From the NCBI GenBank assembly GCA_030374765.1, contig JARGXX010000095.1:2604001-2668000 (forward strand): a DNA stretch of 64,000 nucleotides. Reading direction: 5' to 3'. Both the position numbers and the translations under genes were made by a program. Under the pieces are notes generated by a model, which worked only from the letters and a program-made list of their open reading frames with translations, did not search any database and was not told the origin of the DNA. Of the stretch, positions 55,351-64,000 are shown one piece after another; position 1 is the stretch's first letter, and every line of letters begins with the position of its first letter. The DNA is from Agarophyton chilense (lineage: Eukaryota > Rhodophyta > Florideophyceae > Gracilariales > Gracilariaceae).

Positions 55351-56425
55351 CTAACGTCTCTCGAGCGCTGGTGCTGCTTGTGGGGACGACCCATCGCTTG
55401 GAGATAGCGGTGACGAATCCACGATGCGGTGCGAGGTGCATCGATGTGGCACCAAATGGGTTCGAACGCGTGCGTAGAGGCGGTGCGATCCTGTTATCGC
55501 CTTGAGGGTAAACCGGAATGAAAAACCGGAAAAAGGTCGCGCAATTACCAACGGGGCCGCTCAACTCCAATAAGGTCTCACGACCGAAAGCTTCCACCAC
55601 GGACCCAGGCCAACAACTCAATGGTTGTATCGACGCGCGCTCAGGCCCCACAGGCGCCACGAGTCAATCCTCAAAAGGTAGACGAAACCTGAAAGGTCGA
55701 GGAGCCAGGAAACCTTCAGGGAAAGCCGGACAGCACGATTACGGTCGCGACGCCGCCAATGAAGGGCAGCGATACCTGAAGGGTTGTCGAGCCGTGGGAA
55801 CGACCAGGCGGGACGGCGCGCGTAGGGACCTTGGAGGAAAATGAAGTTTGAGCAACCCGGGAAGGTGCGATACCTACTTGGTTAAACAGTGGGCTGTGCG
55901 GAAGCAGAATCGCAAGAAAGCAGGGCCACTACCAAAAAGGCGTCCACGAGCGCGCTATTTACACTGCGTCGCCCTCATTACAGTCCCTATCTGAATGGAT
56001 GTCGCTCAGTTCGTGCGCTGCCGTCGTCGCGCGCCCTCCCCAACCGACACTGACGCCGAGTTCTGAACCTCAATGGATCGCGCGTCGCTCACCGTGAGCA
56101 ACCGCCTACGGACACCACCCCGATGCCTGCGCCACTGTCGATCGCTATACTTTTATGGTTTGATGGAAGGAGACACGGGGCGTGTCTCACGGGTAGGAAG
56201 GGGGTCTGTCGTATAGTGGCAGAAGGTTTGGCCTTTCAGGTTGTCGATATACTACACTGACCTTGTAGGTGATGGATGCGAGGGATCATCGGCCATGCAG
56301 CTCTTGGCGAGCTACCATGTAGGTGTTGTCAGCCACGTGTAGTGTTGAAATCTACCTTCTGTTTGAGTAGTTATAAGTAACTGTAATTGTAATTATGTTT
56401 ATTTTTGTACAGTAGTGGAGCGGCC
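55351..56425. other. Leader-like sequence, no firm gene
   Basis: Minus-strand ORFs of 66 and 108 codons end directly before the ATG at 55350 and are unrecognised. Further right the sequence is non-coding; it is where a 5' untranslated region or LTR of the unknown element would be. Confidence 0.4.
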
Positions 56426-56526
56426 ACCTGGCCCTGTAGCCAGTGCTGGCCAGGTCTCTGACACTAGGTCAGAGGCCGTGCCTTGCTGGCACCTCCCAAG
56501 TGATCTGGAGAGTGCAGTCCACTGCA
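56426..56526. other. Cluster of four perfect hairpins
   Basis: ACCTGGCC/GGCCAGGT (56426-56455), CTCTGAC/GTCAGAG (56456-56474), GTGCC/GGCAC (56478-56491) and TGCAG/CTGCA (56513-56526) follow each other with short loops of 14, 5, 5 and 4 bases. A structured RNA, a transposon end or a recombination hot spot are all possible. Confidence 0.6.
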
Positions 56527-56879
56527 TATAGGGAACTGCACCTTCCCCATTTTAATCTGATAGAGATAGGCACCACTCGGGTCACGACTATACCTTTTGG
56601 TTCATTGTTTCTCAACTACCACACAGGCTTTCCCGCGTGTCGACGCCTGTCATCGTTCACCTACACGGTATAGGCTATTTGCCCCGCCGTTTGCCCCTGC
56701 AGGTTTTCACGGTGCCCTGTTACCATCGAGGTATATTACGTCTACCTTCTAAGGTTGAGCGTCACCACGCTCCCGAGACAAGGCAGTAGCATACCCCAGA
56801 GGTGATTGTACGACACAGTTAATTTCAAATTCAAAGGGCTATGTCATAATCTTAGATTGGAGGCAATTACCAGCTAAAA

Positions 56880-59800
56880 GAGAGTATTTTAGCGCTCAAG
56901 TTCGTTTCTTTTTTGTATCAAATCACTATTTAATGCTTTTATTGTATTTGAAATGCTTTATGATAGACATTATGGGATGTTTTGGCTTAAAAAAGTAAAT
57001 TTGACCATTATGTTTTGAACTGAAGTTATGTTTTACTGCCGACTTTATCAGACTTGCAGGTTCTGCATAAGCTGCAAAAACTAAAAAAGAAATACAGCGC
57101 TCAGAAAACAAATTCTATAATACTTGTAATAATCTATACACTCTCTGAACTGCAATTATGTCCAATTTGGAAGCCAAACAAGCCATATGGTCGTACATTG
57201 CCATCTTGTCTGAGTATTGGCCGTAGTTGTGAAGCTTAAATCCGAGTTGCCTGTTATGACCTCATACAACTTCTTTCTTGCGTTTTTCTCGCGCTCTACG
57301 GCTATTAGCTTCGGTTTAAACGCATTGGCATCAATACCACTTGTAACGCAATGACGGGTTAAGTCAGGTCACGGGTCTCGACTGGTGGTAGCGTGGTAGA
57401 GCTGGCCCTAAGGTTCGAACCCTTGGCGGCGGCACTCCAAAAGTACTTGGTGCAATGGGCTGGCGTTTACTGCGTAGTCCTACAGATCGGCGCTACGGAA
57501 ACGACGGCTTGAAGACCAATTCGTGGAACTAATATACCAAAGGGGATTATTTAGTATCCTAACGGTGCCTACCTTACTCTACGGGAGAAGCGTCACTCGA
57601 GCCAAGTAAGTAGTACTGGTGAGGTGCCAAGATCTTTCTGGCACTGTAGTGTTAATCTAATACACTAAATAAAATAAATTAATAATCTACATGAGTCCAC
57701 CTGAGGTCGACCCGTACACGTGTCACCTGCAAGATCCTTCGGGGCCCGGCAGCTTAACGCGCTTAACCGTTATTATCGCTCCTTCACACCACTGGCTGCA
57801 TAACGAAAATCGGACATATTCCAAAAGCTCCAGTCTTCGGAGGTTTGCTTTCAATATGCTCTAAACAGTTTGTCCAGTTAAATTTATTCCAAGAGTACAA
57901 GTTTAAACCGTTGCCGAAGTAGAACCTCTACGGAGTATATAATTGCGCAACGAACAATATGACGACATGGAAAACCCATTGTGATGCTTTTTCCTACAGC
58001 TGCAGCGCACTTGGAGGTTTCATTTGGCTTCGGTGCCAGTCCTGTGTACTCTATAGGCAAACAGCATGGTTAGAGGTAGAGTAGAGTATCCAGCAAAAAA
58101 TGGCCTTCGATAGATGGGCAGGACTTGGCTTGAAAAGTGTTTTGGAGGCTGCGGCATACGCTTTTCTTCACGTATGCTCAATTTTGTCGACAGGTCCGGC
58201 ATAATTCTTACCTTGTTCGCGCTGAGGCCATTCACCAGCCTCTTTATTTTCAATTTTTGCGCTTAACACTGCGTACGTTTTTGACGGAACTATACTAAGC
58301 TCCTTAATCTTCCAAAGCGCGTAGCTTGTGTACTCATTGATCATGAAGTTTAGAAATGGAAGGGTTATGGGAAGCTGTGTGTCTCGGATAGATCAATAAA
58401 GTAAGTTGAGCGAACTAAAGGGTCTGCGATGTGAGGATTGCCTTTCAACTGTCTTTTTTATGGTAAGCCGATGCATTCGGTAAGGGATCTTAGAGAAAGG
58501 CACCTTCATCGGTAGAATGTATGCCCTTTGTCCATTATTTAAAGCCTCTGTATTGCCTGTGCCTTGAGAAGGATACCTCTTCCGTACACCTGCGTCTCTG
58601 AAACAAACCACTAACATTTGTGATTTCAAGTGGTAAAGGTATTTGAACCAGAGCAAAGGGCTACGTTCCAAACCGTAGAAGTACCTTTGTTCGAACGCCA
58701 GTCTTCAAGAAAAAAAACTTGATATACTTCTCGACCTTCTTACGTTTAAGAGGCCTCGGGACATATCATTGCACCATGGGCTCCTTCCAACCTTCCAACA
58801 CCACGAAGTGACATTCTCCATATGTTTTTGATTCAGATTCCACTCTTCAAGCGCAAGAAAAGATCAATCGAAGACCTTTTCGGTCGCGTTAATTCACGGC
58901 ATGCCCTGGTGCATAGTTATCATTGCCGAAGAGAACAAAATAATGGACTCGAAACGAGAAAGTACCTGAACGAAATCTTCTTCTTTTTCTCCGGCAACAA
59001 AACCAATGAAGAAATTTAGAGTAAAGCCATCGCTTGATGTCTCATTGATTGTGAATAAGGGATATCCGAAACGATTCGCTACTGCTTTACAATCCACAGA
59101 AATGCCTGGGACAATTCCACACTCTTTGTAGTCATTCAACCACTCCCCGAAAGACCAGCATGCAGACATCATTATCTCGAAGGAGTCAAATTTTAAGAAG
59201 AACTTGTTGCATGCGTCTTCTTTGTTTCTTGCTACAAGGGCTTCACAGAGTATAATGCATTCCAGATCCTTTGAATTGCTCAACGAATCTGCATATCCAA
59301 GTTGTTTCCGAGCCATGACAGGATTGATTACTTTTTTATACTTGCCCTCCAAGTATCGTAACGTGTCTTGGAAGGACATTCGAAGAGATATAGTCATATG
59401 AAGGGATTCGTTGCGCATTTTGGCGGCTAGAAGCTTCAACCCACAGCATTCTGCAGGTTTTTGATTATGCCTAGCCCCCGTGAAGTCCGCGGCGTTCGAT
59501 CCATCTCCTACGTCTTCTTCTAAACCGACTGTCTTAATAGTGAGAGAAATTTTATCTCTCATGTTGCTTCGAATTGTATTTCTCGCACCTTAACATGCCC
59601 TTTTGTAGTACACAACGGTTCCAAGCGACTCAATTGCTTCGATTTGCTTCCTGTCACCTATGTAGATCATTTTCGTCGTATACAGACAGTATCCTATACA
59701 ATCCGCAATGTGCTGCACTTTCATTCATGACATCATGACCGGGCGCATCGAATGATAAACTTTGACAATAAACAATGACCGCCGCCTTCAAGAAATCGTC

Positions 59801-59990
59801 AATGTGCTCCTTGTCATCTTCGACCTCACCACTCTCACCACTCTTACCACTGGGCGAAATATGCTTTTCTACTTCTCCATCTTTGAGTTGGACGTCAAAT
59901 TTATCATGGGATTCAGTGTCGTCATCGTCGTTGAAAGGTTCCTCTACGCATAAAATATCTGAAAGAATCTATTCTTCTTAATCTAATAAC
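56880..59990 (-). pseudogene. MULE/FAR1-type transposase with SWIM zinc finger, decayed
   Basis: The best part (58894-59562) ends with YKECGIVPGISVDCKAVANRFGYPLF and FFIGFVAGEKEEDFVQVL, the pattern of the MULE catalytic domain (D-TYKTN-YG-PL, then F-NEKEE-Y-W). MARKQLGYADSL and a helical region precede it. A block at 58393-58671 (TGNTEALNNGQRAYI...MHRLTIKK) follows. A SWIM finger lies in two adjoining frames (CSCRKK then GFPCRHIVRCAI, 57947-58010) with all four ligands. The post-SWIM part (IDANAFKPKLIAVEREKNAR, 57240-57345) is cut by a tRNA-like repeat. Many frameshifts; inactive. An acidic N-terminal region may extend to about 59990. Confidence 0.7.
57366..57786 (+). repeat. tRNA-like short interspersed repeat (SINE candidate), copy 2
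   Basis: About 420 bp, inverted relative to the copy at 39376-39792. It has GTAGCGTGGTAGAGC followed after nine bases by GGTTCGAACCC, a perfect B box. It interrupts the MULE between blocks that are contiguous in the other MULE copy, so it is a real insertion. Confidence 0.7.
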
Positions 59991-60373
59991 AGAAAAAGAT
60001 CGACCAGGTCAGAATTTCTACATCAAGCTGTAGTCCAATGTCACCCTCTATCGTTTCCATGCTATTCCTGCTCTTCATTACCTCATCTGCCACTGATTCC
60101 AGCATTTTCTTCGGTTTTTCTCTTGTACGAAAGTGATAATTTGAGCTAGAAGAGAAGGAAGAATCGTCTACACACTAGTTCTTCGGTTCCCTGTTGGATC
60201 CCGGTCTCTCAGGGGCTTCAGTTCCAGACACTGGGGCTCCGAGAACACTCACGTCTCCTACTTCATTACCAATCACTCCTCGTAAGTCATTACCACTCAC
60301 GTCTCCTACGTTACTTCTTGAAGACCTCAAGTCCACGACGTCTTCTACGTTTTCACCCTGTTCTGCATCTCAT

Positions 60374-61702
60374 TCACGTCTCCCACACACACACAAAAGC
60401 AGTAGTATAATTCGGGATCTCTTCGGGAGTTTGAAACAGGTCAGCGCAGCGAAGGGAAGTGCTGTTGGTCCTTCTGTAAAGCGTTGAAGACGTGAAAGGA
60501 TTGTATTTAAGTTTCGGCCCAACTGATGGGTTTCTCCTGAACACCTCTCTCACTACCTCGCAACACAAAACCTCTGATATATAACCACCTTGTTTTTTAG
60601 TAAACAGCTTCGGTTCTAACGATTCCCAATCTATTTCTCTCCGCCTCCCTCCGCCACAATCTTCCTCTTCCAAATTCAGATAGTGAGCAGTCATTGAGCT
60701 TTGAACAGCTTCACATCGCCTCTTCATGACATCTGCAGTTAATTCAAAGGGTATGTGGTTATGTTGTAGGTCGGCATGAACATACCATTTCAGAATTTCA
60801 CTTCCCAAGCTGAAATAAATGCTTGAAGGACACCGACTGGGGGGTTTGGTCTTCGCACACCAAAGTGTCCCATTGAAGATATGATCAATCTGCCTCATTT
60901 TTCTTCTCACAATTCGAAAGTGGTTCAAGATTTGGAAGAACACATGAATACATTCTGTCGAGGATATGAATGCAATCATAACGTCTACCTCGCATGAAAC
61001 CATCATCCCAGGATCACTGGAAGCCTTCCCTCCTACTTTTAATCCCACAGAAAGAGGCATCACATGATCTCGGTTACGGTTTTCTTCCAAAGACCTCCGG
61101 ACGTTAAGGACCACGGCCTAATAGAGAACATTATCAACTACCGAATGAAAGACCTGGGAACTATCGAGAGAGTGTACTTCACGAGCGGATACTCTTTCCA
61201 TCACTTTGTCAATGACATGATCCAGGACTGAATCCACAACCTCATTAATATCGAGAAACTTCACTCCCCGAGTAGACGTCCTAGACGCTGGAGTAGATAG
61301 GCATGAATTCAAGACCTCCATTTTGCTTCGAAACAGTTTTTTAACGTCTCTATGGCATTGAAAAGACCTTATTCTTTCAATTTCCTCCATCATTCTCACT
61401 ATGAAATCCTTCACCTGCTCATCATTTGGCTTGAATATTGCATTATCCACGTCGGATGGCTTTTCCTTCCACGCCCACCTCGCTATGTTGAGTTCTTCAT
61501 CGTATCTAAGGGGATTAGGTGCAGGGTTGTCGCCATATCTGACTGGTTCTGCTTGTGAGGGATCTCCAGTCACTTTCCTTTTCGTCATTAGCGAATCACA
61601 CCGTTCCATAACAGGACTGTGAATATTCTTCAAATGGCACTTCCCCTGCTCTCGAGTGTGATAGATATGAGGGCGATGATTCAAGCGATACGGTTGAAGC
61701 AT
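60374..61702 (-). pseudogene. Unknown ~440-codon reading frame with one in-frame TAG
   Basis: An ATG at 61702 opens a frame that meets TAG at 61118-61120 (after SVVDNVLY) and then continues in phase (VVLNVRRSLEENRNRDHVMP) to a stop at 60374. The first half is charged and helical (EELNIARWAWKEKPSDVDN, VKDFIVRMMEEIERIRSF). The second contains HVFFQILNHFRIVRRKMRQI, IYFSLGSEILKWYVHADLQH and LFTKKQGGYISEVLCCEVV. No domain recognised. It lies directly upstream of the MULE on the same strand and could be a second gene of that element or a host gene. Confidence 0.4.
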
Positions 61703-62894
61703 ACTCTCGGATACTTGTTTCCCTTAGTAGAATTAGTAGGCCAAAAGAAGATGAACTATACGGCTCATGATTGCCATCCACCTGAACTTTTCCGAAAACG
61801 TAGCACTAAAACCCTTCGCAAAACTACGACCAGGGGCACATCCTCGATCCTCGGCAAACGCAGCCACTGCAGATAAAACATAACAGCCGTATCTGTGTCC
61901 ATCCCTCTTCCAGGACTATTTTTTCACGTCAAGCATATAGATTTTATTTTACAGAGCCGCAAAACGCTGGCCATTCAAAATAGTGTATTCTAACGCTCGT
62001 TTGAAAAGCATCAGTAATTGCAGCGGACATTTCCTGGGTAAACTAATGGCAAAGGAAATTGTGGACTTCTTTCTTCTGTTCAAGCTACTTCCAGCCGACG
62101 CCTGTCCTACAAGAACCCCCCCCCCATGCTAATTTGGGAGTTTTAAAGAGACGAATACGGTATGGATTGAACATTTAGAGCCCGTAGCATTCCATGGAAG
62201 TGATTTAGAAAGCGGTTTCAGCATTTTCTATACAATTTAATCCGAATCTATGCGTTCTGCGTCTATCCTGGTCGAAGAGCGAGTTAGAGATGTTACAGTG
62301 TCGCAGTGAAAAATACAATTCCTTGGCTTCGGCTTTATGTCCATCAAAGCCGAAGTAATCAGATCGCTGCACAGATGAGCTGTCTTCTTCGAACTATTCA
62401 CAAAGAACACAGAGTTTCTATCATGTTCTTCTGCATCTACCATGTCATATACGTGCATATGCGTGCCCATGGACTACTGAAACCCGCAACTCGGAAGTTG
62501 CTACCTGTAGTCCACCGTGAATTTGAAGATTTTTGTCGAACTCAGTGCACATCATGAACAAAGATTTGTCTACATCTTTCCTACATAACTCTTAAAGAAC
62601 TTTTCTTACATTTCAAACAAAGTGAACGTTAAAGAAATTAACAGTCGATATAATATTTTTTTCTATATCTTACCTTCGTTTTACTGAACTTGAGAGCAAG
62701 AGATACATAACAGGGAGTGAACAGAATCGATATAAGAGGGGTAGAAGAGGATGAAGGATTCGTAACTATCCATATGGTTCGGATTGTGAGATTGGGATGT
62801 GGAATAAAATGTTGAAGAGAATCAGTTTATTCTGCGCACAAAGTAGCGCCAAAAATTTTGAAATGAGTCTGTAAATTTGATTCCGGATTATGGA
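61703..62894. other. No recognisable gene
   Basis: Short ORFs only; contains a C10-type run near 62116-62125. Confidence 0.5.
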
Positions 62895-63180
62895 CTTCAC
62901 CAATATCTTGAGGAATCGGCGCGAGGTGATTTAGAGAAAGAGGGCTCGAGTTGCGGCCGGCTAGCTCATTGGAAGATTAGAAAGAGATGACGATGTGATT
63001 CGCCTGATACGCATATTCGCAGAGAGCGCCATGCGAGCTCAGAGAACGCACTCCGAGTTTGGGGCCACGGCGCATTGTACAGTATCTGAAATGCGGCCAG
63101 GATTTAAATTGGTCTACATCTAATCTATTTCATACATACCAGACGTCGTGTATTTTGGTCTTTTGCCTTGTGAATCAAGC
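62895..63180 (-). repeat. Dispersed ~285-bp repeat, copy 2
   Basis: Inverted counterpart of 37690-37975, roughly 85-90% alike by eye, including the ACGACGTCTGGTATGTAT block and the TAGCCGGCCGCAACTCGAG block. In this copy the TATAAAAT is changed to TATGAAAT. Confidence 0.8.
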
Positions 63181-64000
63181 TTCAAGGAGACAGTGAACTC
63201 AAGTGTAGCGTTGTAATTGAGTATCAACAAGAAGCCTCGTTTCTTTCTTAAATAGGATGCGGGTTGCAACCCAATGCATACATTCATCGAAGTCTGTACC
63301 CCGCTGGTGGTACTGGTCTCAGCTGTTTTGGCACTCCCCTCCGCAGACTCCGTATGGAAGGGTTCAGAAAGTTTCTGTACCCTCTTCCCCACAGCTTACA
63401 AATCTTTCTCTTTCGTCCCTTAGAAATCTTAAAAGTGCCTTTAAGACCCATCACTTGCACTGATATCCTGGTTACGTGGTAGAATGCTCAGGGTTACCCG
63501 TTACGTGGTACCGGACTTGAAATTATTCCGAGATTGAGACACTTGAAGGGCGTAAAGTAATCATACATATGTTCGTTCACGCTTGTTAAGAAACGGCTCC
63601 CAGAGACCAGGTTGTAGCAGTCGTGTTTGCGTATGCCTCATAAGTGCCGAGTTCAAGTCCGAATCCTCAAAAGACACAGCTTCCGAGTGATCACAATTAC
63701 CGTTTCTTTGTAAACCTTTTTTTGCTATCTGGCTTTGTGTAAATTTTTTGCGTGCATCGCGGACACCCCACAACTTGTTGCGTCTGTTTACCTTCACCGG
63801 AATATAATGTGATTCAACTAACATGTAAACACGTTCATCACTATGAGTTTGATTCTCAGTTGGTTGCCTCCAATAATTTATTCACAACTCTGAAACTTAC
63901 AATCTAAGAGGTAGAAACTGGTGAGCTTGAAATTCATGAACGACACTCAGCTACATCAAAATGCTCTTTATGACGTGAAAGACTTAATTAAAAGAACATC
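63181..64000. other. No recognisable gene
   Basis: Minus-strand ORF 63561-63824 (87 codons, with YIPVKVNRRNKLWGVRDARK) is unrecognised and may be chance. Nothing else is supported. Confidence 0.5.

Noticed and set aside
1-64000. CRISPR arrays, operons or rRNA genes
   Set aside because: No regularly spaced repeats, no bacterial gene arrangement and no rRNA core sequence were seen.

Overview
The window looks like an intron-poor eukaryotic nuclear genome, heavily invaded by transposable elements, with few intact host genes. The intact host genes are uninterrupted (a CAMK-type kinase, a GT14 glycosyltransferase, a small membrane protein). The transposon mix is two clades of Ty3-type LTR elements, Plavaka/KDZ, MULE/FAR1, PIF/Harbinger and Tc1/mariner. 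A florideophyte red alga is my best guess, with another microbial eukaryote as the alternative. This is inference from gene style, not a database match. Recognisable stop codons of host genes include TAA, TGA and TAG, so the many in-frame stops inside elements are damage or recoding, not a changed code.

Layout. 1-4140: 5' part of a Ty3-type retrotransposon on the minus strand, cut by the window edge; its pol frame is open from 3320 to base 1. 5.0-5.8 kb: a JAZ/U1-type zinc-finger exon. 6.1-7.0 kb: a Harbinger transposase relic. 8.0-11.4 kb: decayed sequence ending in a deoxynucleoside-kinase-like P-loop fragment, hit by a Tc1/mariner element (9612-10913) and then by a complete chromovirus (11376-22098) with ~0.9 kb LTRs and perfect 5-bp target duplications. 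That chromovirus has a chromodomain ORF and an opposite-strand ORF with its own TATA-like box. 23.0-29.5 kb: an older, frameshifted relative of the same chromovirus lineage. 29.5-32.3 kb: no gene.

32.3-37.1 kb is the only clean host island: a small membrane protein, a protein kinase and a convergently transcribed GT14 glycosyltransferase. 38.3-39.8 kb holds a MULE 3' fragment and a tRNA-like short interspersed repeat. 41.4-50.4 kb contains a Plavaka/KDZ-type transposase, an unknown partner gene in two inverted copies, and between the two copies a broken TsaD/Qri7/OSGEPL1 gene. 52.7-55.4 kb carries an unrecognised ~700-codon reading frame with only in-frame stops. 56.4 kb has four hairpins in 100 bases. 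56.9-60 kb is a fuller MULE with a SWIM zinc finger, split by a second copy of the tRNA-like repeat. 60.4-61.7 kb is an unknown ORF. The last 2 kb contain only an inverted copy of a ~285-bp repeat also found upstream of the GT14 gene.

The genes do not form one pathway. The story is successive insertion: host genes broken by DNA transposons, then by retroelements. Two decay modes can be separated: old copies with frameshifts, and younger GC-rich copies damaged almost only by single stop codons compatible with C-to-T or G-to-A change. All similarity statements come from reading motifs by eye; no search or alignment program was run.
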